Source of the DNA: Orientallactaga sibirica
Lineage: Eukaryota > Chordata > Mammalia > Rodentia > Dipodidae
DNA: 64,000 nucleotides
Assembly (NCBI GenBank): GCA_036365145.1
Contig: JAEOAD010000031.1
Coordinates: 11,690,001-11,754,000 of the forward strand
Reading direction: 5' to 3'
Part shown: piece after piece, positions 1-11,021 of the stretch
Layout: every line of letters begins with the position of its first letter
How positions within the stretch are numbered: the stretch's first letter is position 1
The notes under the pieces: model-generated
What the model was told of the DNA's origin: nothing
Seen by the model: only the letters and a program-made list of their open reading frames with translations
The model's database searches: none
Position numbers and translations under genes: made by a program

Positions 1-320
1 CTTTGTTCTCTCAGGACAACTGTGTCACCAGGACAAGTGCTGTCATGCTAGGTCCTAACAGTCCCAGAGAGGGCACATGGACCTCACCTCTCTGCAAAGT
101 GTGAGTCTCATGATGTGAGTTTGAGAGACAATGCGTCTACAGGCATTTCCATTGCACCCACATACGATAGCCCTGCATCTGCCACTTGGCCCTCACAGTG
201 TAGGCAAAACAAAGGACTCAGAGTCCAGTGCCAGCTGGCAAAGAGGGAAAAAAGACAGTATTATAGTGCTATGTCTGTACAAATCCTATAATTCTTGTTT
301 GTTTGCTTGCTTGTTTATTT

Positions 321-433
321 GGTTTAGAGATAGGACCTAAGTTGGCCTAGGACTTTCTGTGCAATGAAGATTGACCTCAAATTTGCAGTGATCCTCTGGC
401 CCCTGTCCCTGCAGTGCTATTACCACACCCAGT
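321..433 (-). repeat. Degenerate B1-like SINE
   Basis: On the minus strand this follows the B1 body. Visible remnants on the plus strand are GATAGGACC, TGACCTCAAA, CAGTGATCCTC and ACCACACCC in the expected order and spacing. It is heavily diverged and lacks a clear tail, so it is an old copy. Family assignment is from memory of the B1 consensus. Confidence 0.5.
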
Positions 434-1140
434 TTGTTTGGGGTGTTTTTTTTATTATTAAAACATAAATTAAATCATACCATTCAAAACAGCTCCTGGC
501 CAGTGATCCTTGGACAGATCAATCTTGGATCTTGTGCTTCAGTTGCTAAACGTCTGGGAGAGGAGGGCTGAGGGTATGATTTAGTGACCACCTCAGACTG
601 ACCAGAATATGGAGACTGTCTGCTGTCCCTCTGACACGGATTGATGTCAAGTGGACATGGGAACTGAGGAGTTAAGATAACCGAATGGTCACAGGGCTAA
701 TGGAACAATAAGTCTCTGTTCCTGATATTTGGCCAAAGAATTTCCCAGTGCTGTGTTGGACAGGGACCAGGTCCTTTCCTTGGCTACAAAGAAGCATTCT
801 CACTGTGGCACAAGATGGCATCCATGTGCCTTCTTGGAATTCTATGCAAATATATGCCAAGCAGTTGAAAAATGCCTCGTGGCCTCATGCAGGGTCGTAG
901 TTCCTGAGATATGCCTGTCTGACTCCAAGTATGAAGCTATTCTCCACCACAGCTGGCTGTCTCATTAAAAGAGATTCCCTACACTGACAGGAAAGAATGG
1001 TCTTCAAACTACTGGGCTCTGCAGGCTCTGATGACTTGAAAGAAAATTTATCATCATCAGAATGGCCCAAGTGTTCTGAATGTCTGTCGACACAGTGAAA
1101 GATGGACTATAGAGCAAGGAAAGATCTGACTATGAATCAT
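434..1140. other. No recognisable feature
   Basis: Short open frames exist on both strands (for example 729-968 plus and 885-1070 minus), but they overlap, are under 80 codons and show no recognisable domain. I see no repeat I can name. Confidence 0.5.
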
Positions 1141-1295
1141 GGATTCAACTAATATTCACTGAGGACCTATTAGGTGTGAGGCATTGTTCTACACACTTGG
1201 GGTATAGAAATAAATGAGATAGAAAGGTTATTCTCCCTTGTGGAGTTTATGTTTTAGTAGGGGAGACAGACAATAAACAAGTAAATGAATTAACA
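1141..1295 (+). repeat. Ancient mammalian repeat (L2-like)
   Basis: The order 'attcactgaggaccta', 'gtgaggcattgttct', 'cacttggggtatag', 'gtggagtttatgtttta' and 'ggggagacagacaataaa' matches the widespread ancient module that starts TTTATTGAGCACCTACTATG. I am sure of the module but less sure of its formal family name (L2 or a related LINE tail). Confidence 0.55.
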
Positions 1296-2124
1296 AGATA
1301 AGTTTTGCTAATTATGGGTTTCATAATGGAGAGACAAATTAGGTGCATGATAGAGAGTCCCTGGCAGGGGTGGGAGGATGTCAATATAAGGTGGTCAGGA
1401 GAAGTGTCTGTGTTGGGTTTTCTGCTTGCCCCCTTGACTCACTGTGCACTCATCCTTGCTGTCTGGTGCCTCGGGAGGCAGCTCCCCATACATCTTACAG
1501 CTTAGCAAGTCCAGTGACAGTAAAAGAGTGTAGGGACAGACATCGAGGCATTCAGAAACTCCTGGTGCAAAAGAGAAACAATGGGCAGACCCACCCACAT
1601 GGTATCATTCCCTGGGGGACTAGACACTCATAAGCTCATGAGGTGCTAACAATAGAATAGATAAGGGGATCTGTGGTACAAATATCCAATCCCTTCCCTT
1701 CTATAGTAGTCTCTCATTTCTGGGTTCATGTAAAAATCACCCTGATGGCAAAAGATTAAGAAAATACATGAGCTCAGAATCCTAAACATCCTCTCCCTGG
1801 TCTCACCTGGCTAGCTCCTCTGCTCAGAGCTCAAGTTCTCAAGAGTGGAGGCAAACACTGACTCCCTTACTTGGATCCATTCTCAGAGGGACCTGCAGTC
1901 AAGAGGAAGTTGACTGAATACACTGTGAGCCCTTACAACATGGCAAGACTAATAAATTCTTCATATCAATACATATATATTCTGTGATATGGATATGTCT
2001 TCTCATCCTACAATAATTCTCCCAAAACTGCCGTTCAACCTTTACAGAAATTCTTTTCTCTTTGCTTGGTATGCTTCAGGTAAGAAAGGAAAGAAGACAA
2101 TGAGACCATAAAGAGCTTGTATTT

Positions 2125-2280
2125 GATCCTTTACATAGAATAATCCACTCCACTGTCCAATGATATAGATTTTTTTTTCTACTTTGGATTGCATAGAAAC
2201 TAAGTCTGAGGACATTTAAGAATCTTACCTCAAATGATCAGATAGCTCATGGCCTTTCTAGGACTAAACTCCAGACTTTC
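2125..2280 (-). repeat. MIR-like ancient SINE
   Basis: Plus-strand order resembles a reversed MIR core: a 'catagaaactaagtctgaggac' type segment (seen in shorter pieces) followed by 'cttacctcaaatgatca' and 'aggactaaactccagac'. Diverged, with no intact promoter boxes. Confidence 0.45.
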
Positions 2281-2483
2281 TTTCCCAAAAGTCTATGCTG
2301 AAGAAATTCTGTACTACCTTGGAGAAGTGGCTGACTCTAAGGTTGAGGGAGGAAAACAGATGAACCACAAACATCTTGTCTCAAAAATTAAAGAAGGGAG
2401 GAAGGGAAGGGGTTGGAAAGAAAGAGAAAACAAGAGATTGTGTGAAAATAACACATGAACCATCTAAAAGAATGTGAGAAGAT

Positions 2484-2690
2484 GGGCTGGAGAGATGGCT
2501 TAGTGGTTAAGGTGCTTGCCTACAAAGGCTAAGAACTCAATATTTGAATCTCCAGGTGCCATGTAGGCAGATACACAGTGATGCAAGCATGCAATGTTGC
2601 ACATGTGTGTTTGGAGTTAATTTGCAGTGGCTGAAGGCCTTGGCATGCCCATTCTCCCTCGCATTCTCTCTCTCTCTCAAAAAACTGTTA
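2484..2690 (+). repeat. tRNA-derived SINE (tSINE)
   Basis: Starts GGGCTGGAGAGATGGCTTAG with an A-box-like head, a decayed B box (tttgaatctcc), a body and a CT-rich end. The middle reads 'gatgcaagcatgcaatgtt', a variant shared with the copies at 6221 and 22333 but not with the common type. It appears to belong to the same clade before that clade gained its B-box duplication. Confidence 0.85.
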
Positions 2691-3300
2691 GAAGTAAGTT
2701 TTAACTATTAGGGTAAGAAAATAAATAATAATTATGGGGTGTAACTCAAAGGATAAAGCAAACACATATTAATCTATAGTGACATAAAAAATTAATTGCA
2801 TCAATAAATACATGGAAGAGAAGGGATTCATTTTTCTAACCAAACTCCAAGTAATATATGTATATTTTATCTCTCCCAAGAAGTGGGCATTAATTCCCAT
2901 TCTCTTGAGTCCAGGCTAGCCTTCATTACCTGTATATCAAGACTAGCTTATAGACTAAAGAACATTGCAACTCTACAGTGAGAAGCCTGCCGACATGACT
3001 TTAACCAAGTTATTAAGGTCAACACCACCAGTGACATCATCTTGATGCTATGTGTTTCTCACTGTGGTGCAATGAGAATGACACGTTGTATCTGTGATAT
3101 ATTCCCCCTCAAGTCCCTAGCCCCAATCTACTCATGAGAAAACCACAAACAAACACAAACTGATAAAGTTCTAGAAAATAATCTGACCAGTGATCTTTAA
3201 AAGTGTCATGGTCATGGGAGCCAAGGAAAATGTTGAGATGCTATCACAAATGGGGAGGGCAATAGAGACAAAACAAATACAGTGTAGTAGCTTGGAGATA
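2691..3300. other. No recognisable feature
   Basis: AT-rich DNA between a SINE and a dinucleotide array. No repeat, gene or long open frame that I can support. Confidence 0.5.

Positions 3301-3306
<6 letters not shown>

Positions 3307-3349
<43 letters not shown>
3307..3349. repeat. (TG)n microsatellite
   Basis: Pure TG dinucleotide run of about 21 units. It creates a cysteine/valine-repeat open frame (3190-3372) that is not a gene. Confidence 0.98.
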
Positions 3350-3350
<1 letters not shown>

Positions 3351-3842
3351 TAGGAGAAAACTGGTAAAATAAAGTCTATAGTTAGTTAATAGTACCTTAG
3401 CAATGTGAATTTATTTTTAAATAAATATATCATGATTATGATGTTAACATCAAGAAAAGTTAGGCAAAAGCTACATGTGAATTCCTTGTGCTGTTTGTAT
3501 GATTTTCCTATCAATCTAATAGCATTACAAAGTCAGTAATTCAAAATTTAAAATTTCCAGACAAAGTTCAAAAAACATAGACCACAGACCAATATACCAG
3601 GAGATTTCTCCACTTATGAACATTCAATTAAGGAGCAATGAAACTTTCCCCTATGCTTAATTGTGGAAAAAACAAGGAAGTGGGTGTGCAGAAATACACA
3701 GATCTGCTCACTTCTCAAGTTCATAAAGCTTACTCCAAAGAGACCTCACAAGGAATGAACTTGTACACTAGTGGATTTGATGACTTCTACCATTAGCTAC
3801 CAGTCACATTGTCTGTGCATCCATAAAACCAAAGGCCTCGGG

Positions 3843-4560
3843 TTTTTTTTTTTTTTTTTTTGACTGAAATCTCCAATTTCACACAGAAAATTATTCACTA
3901 CCCTTTGTATAGTATAATTCTTATTTACAGTTTTCACATCTATACCTAATGTGTTTGAACATAAACCCCTCCCATTATTTTCTTTTGTCCCCACCCCTCC
4001 CCTGCCCCTTCCACACAATCCCTTATTTTCCAATTAGTCTCCTTCTGGTTTGCTATCTTTTTTTTAATTCCTCTATCATATGTGAAAACATATTGATGGA
4101 CCCAATATTGGGCAAGTAACAATAGCTGCTGTGAGGTCATGAATGTAATGGTCACTTCATGTCCAGAGTCATCCCTGACTCTTACATTCTTTCTAGCACC
4201 TCTTTCAAAATATTCTCTGAGCCTTGGCATGTACAATGACACATCTTACTTGGAGTTAAGCATGTAGCTATCCACTTCTCACACGTTTGTGATTCTCAGG
4301 TCTCCCCACTAGTTGCTGAGGTATCCTCATAGGTAGGGTCTTACTGTTTAATTCTGGTGGTCAATATGGCAATATGTCTGTATTGTTTTGGGAGCCTCCT
4401 GGGCCCCTCTGATCAACAACTCCCTGGAAGGTATCCTACCCCTTGCAACTGAAATTTTCCCATGGCCAGCTGCAGCATATGAGCACAGGATTCTGCCCCC
4501 TCCATGCAGAGCACTTGTGCCCAAACCCTCTCTCCTTTTAAAATAGTATTCTTAAATGGA
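3843..4560 (-). mobile_element. Older L1-type 3' UTR, antisense
   Basis: A poly-T run (3843-3861) marks the reversed poly-A tail. The C-rich tract 'cccacccctcccctgcccc' followed by 'attagtctccttctgg' matches the reversed G-rich purine tract seen in the younger copies at 11.1 and 35.5 kb. 'ctgatcaacaactccctgg' and 'aaggtatcctacccc' match the far end of those copies. So it is a diverged subfamily of the same element. The L1 assignment rests on the G-rich tract plus poly-A layout. Confidence 0.55.
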
Positions 4561-4592
4561 TAATGAAGAAGTGGTTTTCCCTATGACTTATT

Positions 4593-5300
4593 TGTGGGTC
4601 TTTACTGTTACCGTTACAGTTACCATTCCTGGGGTCATTGGCCACCAACGTCCTGGGCGAGAAAGGGAGGCATTGGGAGGGAAGCAGCAGGGTCCTTCCT
4701 AGAGCAGCGAGTGAGTGTGACGACGAACATGATGGGCAATGAACACCTGGAAGACCATCTGATGGACAGCACTCATTTATTCAAAAGGGGAGTGGGTTTA
4801 TAAACACTTGGGGAAGATTGAGATGACACATACAGACTATATGGCAATCGGATGCATAGTTTATGGGCTGTTGTCTAGGTGGCAGAAGGACTAGTAACTT
4901 CCAAGCTATAGGGGAAGGATAAGGGAAGACAAGGGGAAGGGTGGAAGGCTGTGACTTCAAAGACTGTGGGGGATGAGAGAGATGGTGAAAGGCTATGTGA
5001 CTTCAGCCACATGAGGGTCTCTTGGGAAGCTAGCCACAAGGTCAGGAACTGTGGGGCAAAGTCTGACTTATGGAATGGTCAGAGCCTTTTGGGATCCTGG
5101 GGGAGGGCCTCGCCAGTTCTGTCCACTCTGGGCGATGACAGCTCACTACACCCTACAACTTAGGGAAGGCCAGTCACCGTCGCCAGGGACTCCCTAAAGA
5201 TAGGGCCAGCTGCAACCCCACTGCCCAGGGTCCCTGGCCACGTCCAATAGTTCAGGCCAGCCTTCTCATAGGTCCAGCCTGTTTCTAGCAAGGCCCAACA
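4593..5300 (-). mobile_element. Solo LTR, ERVK-like, 6-bp TSD
   Basis: The 708-bp block starts TGTGGG and ends CCAACA, so it has TG...CA ends with short inverted termini. It is flanked by identical 6-bp copies of CTTATT (4587-4592 and 5301-5306). Read on the minus strand it has a TATA-like TTTATAAA (about 4797-4804) upstream of AATAAA (4776-4781), the order expected of U3 then R. A 6-bp target duplication is typical of class II (ERVK) elements. No internal retroviral DNA adjoins it, so it is a solo LTR left by recombination. Family name not known to me. Confidence 0.8.
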
Positions 5301-5306
5301 CTTATT

Positions 5307-6206
5307 CATATCACCTTTAGTTTTGGTTAAGCCTACCCCACCATCACCTCTGTTCTAATCCCCTTTCTTAGTCACCCTTACACATTTTGACCCCCAGAAT
5401 TCTATCCCTCTACTTGCATATTTACTATTCTCTCCCTTTAAACTTTCCCCCTTCTTCCCCCTCATGGCCCCTTTTCTAGCTTCCTGGCTTCTACTTTCAA
5501 CTGCTACTCCAACTTACATACAAATCTAAAAATTCAATATACATCAGTGTTGATGAATAGTCCATGGAATACTCCATTTGGGACAATCAGAAACTTCATT
5601 ATGCATTTGTCTGAAAACCTGGCCTCTTTGGTGAATACTTTTAATGCATTTCTCAAATCTATCTTTGCTGAGATACATCAGGCTGGAGAATCAATACAAA
5701 CAGCAAACAGCTGCGGCAGACAACAGAGATGAACTGCCATTACAGAGAAGGGACAGCCAGCAGCTGTCTTCTGCATAGCACTTGGCTTTTCCCTGCTCCC
5801 AGTTGCTGTAATAACTGCCTATTTCTTGAACATTCACAGAAGTAGCTCCCACCACCATTTACACAATTGATCATTGGTTTATTACCAACCACATCTGATA
5901 GTTATTTTATTTCCTCTGTTATAGAACAGAATCAGGACCACTAAGTCACATTGTCTCATGAGCATCAAGTGTAGACTTCCTTGACTTCTGCCTTTAAACA
6001 CTTCCCAGAGCCAGCATGACTAATTCACAGGGGATAGACCAGTACTTATGTAGGCAACTCCACAACCAGCCCAACACCCTTGACAAAACAAGTGAGAGTT
6101 CAAGAGTGTAGAGGCCATTATTTCAACCATCCATTTAAAAGGAAAACATAGAACATCAGTGAATATTTTCTTTTTCATTAACTCAATTGTCTCCACTTTT
6201 GCCTGC
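5307..6206. other. No recognisable feature
   Basis: Unique-looking sequence with a C-rich start (5310-5480) and no named repeat or gene. The open frame at 5547-5732 is of chance length. Confidence 0.5.
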
Positions 6207-6220
6207 AAAAGTATGCTCCA

Positions 6221-6484
6221 GGGCTGGAGAAATGGCTTAACGGTTAAGGTGCCTGCCTGTTAAGCCTAAGAATGCTGGTTCCAATCTCCAGTGGTTCCAA
6301 TCTCCAGGTCCCACGTTTAGCCAGATGCAAAGTGACGCAAGGGTGCAATGCCACACTTGACCACAAGGGGACACACGCATCTGGATTTCGTTCACAGCAG
6401 CTGAGACTGCTGGCACACCCATCTCTATCTCTCTCCCTCTCTGTCTCTCTCTGTGTCTCTCTCCAAAAATAAATAAAATTTTTA
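6221..6484 (+). repeat. tSINE with duplicated B box
   Basis: Starts GGGCTGGAGAAATGGCTTAA and ends in CT-rich DNA with (AAAT)n. A 16-bp unit containing the B box is present twice in tandem, at 6277-6292 and 6293-6308 (ggttccaatctccag plus one base). The body carries the variant 'gatgcaaagtgacgcaagg'. A 14-bp target duplication, aaaagtatgctcca, lies at 6207-6220 and 6485-6498, so this is a complete, fairly young insertion. Confidence 0.92.
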
Positions 6485-6611
6485 AAAAGTATGCTCCAAA
6501 TTAAACATAAACATGGGTCAGAAGTGAGTTTTCTCCATTGCTACCAACCTGTTCACAGTAAAACCCAAAGAAATATCTTTTCAGTACATTACATTCAAAA
6601 TGCAACAAAAA

Positions 6612-6666
6612 ATGTGTGTGTGTCTGTGTGTGTGTGTGTGCACGCGCGCGGTCATGCACGTGTGTG
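6612..6666. repeat. (TG)n/(CG) microsatellite
   Basis: Mixed TG run with a short CACGCGCGCG block and a second TG run. Confidence 0.9.
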
Positions 6667-6680
6667 TTAAAACAGTCTTG

Positions 6681-6881
6681 CGCTGGAAAGATTGCTTAAT
6701 GCTTAAGGTGCTTGCCTGTGAAGTCTAAGGACCCAAGTTCAATTCCTCAGTACCCACATAAGCCAGATCCACATGGTGGCATATGCATCTAAAGTCCATC
6801 TGCAGTGGCTGGAAGCCCTGTCACGCCCATTCTCTCCCTCCCTCTCAAATAATAAATAAAAATGTAAAAAAAAAAAAAAAG
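6681..6881 (+). repeat. tSINE, common type
   Basis: Head 'gctggaaagattgcttaa', B box 'gttcaattcc', 'gtacccacataagccagat', 'tgcagtggctggaagccct', CT-rich end and a long A tail. Single B box. Confidence 0.88.
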
Positions 6882-7090
6882 CACTCTGCTGGCAGAAGTA
6901 CAAATAGTAGTCTCAGCGCATGCTTATAGCAGCTTTCCCAGAGGAAACACTGAACACATGTAGGCAGGTGCAGGGAGAAAGTGTGGGCTCTGCAGGAGGC
7001 ACCGATTCACAACTCACCCTGTAGTGGGAGAGAATCTCAGACAAGCAGAGCTCACCGAGTGACTCAACTGCAGCTCCATTTTGCGTGGAC

Positions 7091-7475
7091 AAGTTGAGCA
7101 TCCCTCATCGAAATGCCTGAAAACCAAAATGTCCCAACTTCTGAAGCTTTTTGAGCCAGCCGTACACACACACAATATCAGGAATGAAAAATTCCTCACC
7201 TGACCCCATGTGGCAGGTATCAGTGAAAACATGCTTTAATATCTACAAACTTTCTCATGCATAAAGTTATTTAAAAGATTTTATGAAATCAATGTGAGGC
7301 TACATCAATAAGATGTGTATGAAACAAAAATGAATTTCATGTTTAGACTTAGGTCTCAACTCTGAGATATCTGTTCTATTATATATATATATATAATGTG
7401 AAATGTCAAACACTAATTTTTTTTTAAATCCCAAACCTTTAATATTTCTGGTCCGAGCCTTTTGAGTAAGGAATA
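7091..7475. mobile_element. Tigger-like DNA transposon relic
   Basis: Starts 'gttgagcatccctcatc' and ends near 'ctggtccgagccttttgag', with 'aaaattcctcacctgacc' and 'aatgaatttcatgtttagac' between. These match the non-coding Tigger/MER44-type element that begins GTTGAGCATCCCTAATCC (recalled from memory). Poorly conserved, no transposase frame. An AT run at 7380-7396 is inside it. Confidence 0.55.
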
Positions 7476-7482
7476 TTGAAAC

Positions 7483-7515
7483 TGTGTGTGTGTGTGTGTG
7501 TGTATGTGTGTGTTG
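7483..7515. repeat. (TG)n microsatellite
   Basis: TG run of about 15 units with one interruption. Confidence 0.95.
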
Positions 7516-7587
7516 GTGTACATTTCTTCTTAAGCAGAGAAAACAATTGAAAAATCATCAGGATTTTAATTTAATCATTTATTTATC

Positions 7588-7698
7588 TATCAAGTGGAAT
7601 CTCACTCTAGCCCAGACTGACCTAGAACTTACAGCAATCTTCCTATCTCAGCTTCCTGAGTGCTGGGATTAAAGGCATGTACCACCATACCCTCCCTA
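7588..7698 (-). repeat. B1 SINE, antisense
   Basis: Plus-strand order 'ctcactctagcccagactga', 'ttcctgagtgctgggattaa', 'aggcatgtaccaccatacc' is a reversed B1 of the local type. Slightly truncated at its 3' side. Confidence 0.9.
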
Positions 7699-7699
7699 T

Positions 7700-8807
7700 C
7701 AGGATTTTTAAAAGAGTTTATAAATCATTTGTTCAAGGAGTTTTCAATTTTATCTACTTGTATATATGAATTATTATACCTTACAATTTCTTGATAATGT
7801 TTGGTAAATATATGCCTCCAAATAATTGAAATCAGATAAATATCAGAGCAAGGGCAGAGGAGGCTAAAACTTTGGAGATTTCTCAGCAAGACCCCAGACC
7901 TTAGGGTACAATGACCACAGCCAAGTCTTTAGAAAATCAAAGTGTGATCCACAGAAGCACATCAGGAGAATCAGCTTGCTGTTCTGGCCCCTCTCTCCTG
8001 ATTCAGCTGGAGCAGCAGGGAAAGGGAGGACTGGGTGCCCAGGCTGAGGTTATGGAAGCAAGAGCCATTGAGGAAGACAGCCAGCATCAACTTCTGACCT
8101 CGACACGCGCACGCGAATATGTACGTATAAACGTGTGAACATGCATGCACAAAAGAAAAAATCAAAGTGGCCCAAATTAAATATTCCTTCTACTTTTACT
8201 ATGTATCCTAAAGTCAGGACAGGGGAGAAAAGATTTTAAAAATCACCCAAGTAGCCTCAGATGAAATGAAGGAAGAACAAAACTGTTGAATGTTAATAGG
8301 GAATGACCCCAAATCCAAGCACTGTTCCTCTCTCCTTACCCACTCCCCAGTCCCCAACACAACATTGAAAAATACCAAACACAGCTTGAAACACAAGATG
8401 TCCTGCTGTGCTCTGGAGCTGGACCGCATGCCAAGCTTGGTGGCTGGCCACCTCTGTCTAAAGAGGTCCAGTGGGCTGATGTAGGATTGGCATGGACTGC
8501 TAGAGGTTAGGATTCTGCATGGTAAGTGTGGGAGAGATTTCCAGAATCTTCTCAAGGCTCCTCCACAGCTGTCTTCCCAGAAGAGCCTCTCTCCCTTGCA
8601 CCAGAGCCCTATCCATAAATTGTTCTTTCCTTAGTTCTCTGCCCCACTCTCCTCACCTTCAGCCTTCCTTTTCTCTTACTCTCGACTTGTGACCCACTTA
8701 GGGCTGGTGGTAGGTTCTGGAGATGAACTTGCCTGACTTTGAGCTAAGACTATGACCCAGGCCTCTGTCACTTGTCACCATCCTCCCCTTCACTGTCACC
8801 ATGCTAG
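7700..8807. other. No recognisable feature
   Basis: Opposed, overlapping open frames (7911-8138 plus, 7971-8165 minus, 8214-8555 minus) are mutual shadows without recognisable domains. No named repeat seen. Confidence 0.45.
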
Positions 8808-9085
8808 TGGAGATTGAATATCTCTTATTCCAAAGTACCTAAAAACCAGACTTCAAATTTTAGTTTAATTTGGATATTTGCATACACATAATGAGGATTT
8901 TTAAGCAGGCAATTTGCTTATGTTTCATTTAGACCTTGTGCACATAGTAATTTTATATGATGTTTCAGTAATTAAAAAGTTGCATATTTTGGAGTTTTTC
9001 ACTTGTAGCATCACGTTAGCATTCAAAAACTTTCAAGTTTTAGAGAGTTTCAGGTTCAGATTTTGGATCAGGAGTACTCAACACG
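8808..9085. mobile_element. Tigger-like DNA transposon relic, opposite orientation
   Basis: Begins 'gattgaatatctcttatt' and ends 'ttggatcaggagtactcaac', with 'gcatacacataatgagg' and 'atgtttcatttagacc' inside. This is the same family as 7091-7475 read in the other direction. A poly-T run follows at 9115-9139. Confidence 0.5.
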
Positions 9086-9114
9086 TAATACTTCCTGCTT
9101 TGGAGTATATACTG

Positions 9115-9139
9115 TTTTTTTTTTTTTTTTTTTTTTTTT
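9115..9139. repeat. Poly-T run
   Basis: 25 T residues. It could be the reversed tail of an unidentified retrocopy extending to about 9370, but I see no AATAAA equivalent beside it. Confidence 0.7.
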
Positions 9140-9373
9140 CCTGAAAATCATTCTGCTGCTGTTTACAAAACCTGTTTCTAGTCTTGTTACCAGGGTACCT
9201 AAAATGCTTCAGCCTCTCACCCAGGCTGAGCATCCCAGGTTTCCTCAGCGACTTGGATGCCTCCTCTTTCTCTTGAACCCACAAAGTCTCAATTTGTCAA
9301 AGCCTATCATGTTCTTCTCTCTCTGTCCCCTCTCTCTCTCCAGTTTGGTCCTCTGCTTTTAACAATGGGTTTT

Positions 9374-9513
9374 CCGGGCATGGTGGCGCACACCTTTAAT
9401 CGCAGCACTTGGGAGGCAGAGGTAGGAGGATTGCCGTGAGTTCGAGGCCACCCTGAGACTACATAGTTAATTCCAGGTCAGCCTGGACCAGAGTAAAATC
9501 CTACCTTGAAAAC

Positions 9514-9551
<38 letters not shown>
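9374..9551 (+). repeat. B1 SINE
   Basis: Begins 'ccgggcatggtggcgcacac' and runs through 'gagttcgaggccaccctgag' and 'aattccaggtcagcctgg' into a poly-A tail of about 40 bases. Well preserved. Confidence 0.95.
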
Positions 9552-9553
<2 letters not shown>

Positions 9554-9727
9554 AAGGGTTGATTGGAAGGAAGAAGATAATCCAGACCTTTTTTTGTTCG
9601 GTGGCTGTGTGTGCTTCTTTGATCACTGGTGAGTTTTGAGTTTCCTCAGCTGATCCTTCAATTGAGTGGACAGAGTCTCTGGAATCCCCTTAACATTTTT
9701 TGTGGTATTTAACATCAAGAGAGAGCT

Positions 9728-9805
9728 TGGAGTAGAATTCAGTGGAAGAGTGCTTACTTGGCATGCATAAGGCCCTGGGTTCATCCCCAGCTCTCAACAA
9801 ACTCC
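9728..9805 (+). repeat. ID-like SINE
   Basis: 'gtagaattcagtggaagagt', 'gcttacttggcatgc' and 'gccctgggttcatccccag' match the tRNA-Ala-like ID element, followed by a CT-rich stretch. Confidence 0.75.
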
Positions 9806-10609
9806 CTCTCTCTCCTCTCTCCGTTCCTCTCCCTCCACCATTCCCTCTCTCTCTCATATGCACATGCACTCCCCATAGGATCATCTGTGTTTTTCTTTGG
9901 CCACATCACCAGGTTCCCAGGGACTCCCTGAATGCACTAAGGAAATGTTTTTCTTGCTTATATCTGGTCTTTGCTTGTTTAAACAGCTTCCTGCTACGTT
10001 CTGCTTTTGACATATGTAAGAAAATTCTCATGCAATGTCAATTTTTAGCACTCAAAGTGATACACTTTAGTCCATAACCTACCTCACAGTATGCTGAGCA
10101 AGCAATTCTGAAGGCCTATGATGAAGCTGAGTTGGTTACATATACTACAGAAAGAGCAAACTTCCTTTTCTTATTTGTTTCTATAAAATAGGTCCAAATA
10201 AAGCTCTGCTTTTAAGTCAGTAGTCCACTGCTATGTCACGGAAGTTTCTCATCTCTGGACACTATCCTGGCCCTGTCAATTAACGAGAAGGAAGAGTTTC
10301 CTGTGGAAAAGACTCCTTTGATCCCTTTTTTTAAAAAAAAATAAATTTTTGTTCTCCTTGGTTTGTTTGTTTTAAAAGAATTTTTTCTTCAAGCCCTCCA
10401 ATATTATAACAATAATGTGTCAACTTGCATTCCTACAGCTAATGACGTCTGATCACTGCTTGGGGTTGTTTTTCTGCACTCTACTCCAGCTCTCTTTCCT
10501 ACCCAATCTATATGCCATAGCTACTCAAGCTCTTCTACTGCCATTGTCTCAATTACTCTCTACACATTGAAATTCTCTAAACTTATATTTCATGTCCTGG
10601 GCCTTTCCT
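9806..10609. other. No recognisable feature
   Basis: AT-rich in part (10325-10390). The plus frame 9742-10077 starts inside the ID element and looks like a chance reading. Confidence 0.4.
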
Positions 10610-10980
10610 CCAAACTCTAAAACCATGTATCCAGCAGTCCATTGGAATGCCACAACTCAGACTCGGTATGTTCACTCAGAACTCAGTACCCCTGCTCCAC
10701 CCCAGACCCATTCTTTGTGTCATTGAGTCATATTGCCATCGATGACATTAAACAAGCTAGAAACTTGGCTTGACACTGCACTACCCACCATACCACATAG
10801 ATCCACTGCATTAGCAATTACTATTGCTTCTCCTTCCCAAATACCCCTCAGACCTACCCACATTGTTCTGTATTTGAGCCTCCCTGGGTAAAGACTTTAT
10901 TTCTCACCTGGACCACTGCAGTGACTCGCATGGGTCTTTTTGGACACAGTCTTCCCTTTCTTCCTCTAGGTGTATTTATC
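10610..10980 (-). repeat. Ancient mammalian repeat, antisense
   Basis: 'catccagcagtccattgg'-like text and the module 'atttctcacctggaccactg' followed by 'cagtgactcgcatgggtc' resemble the common ancient motif CTCACCTGGATTACTGCAAT. I recognise the module but cannot name the family with certainty. Confidence 0.4.
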
Positions 10981-11021
10981 ATTTTTCAAAATACTAATTT
11001 GAAATTTGACCAGACATTTTC

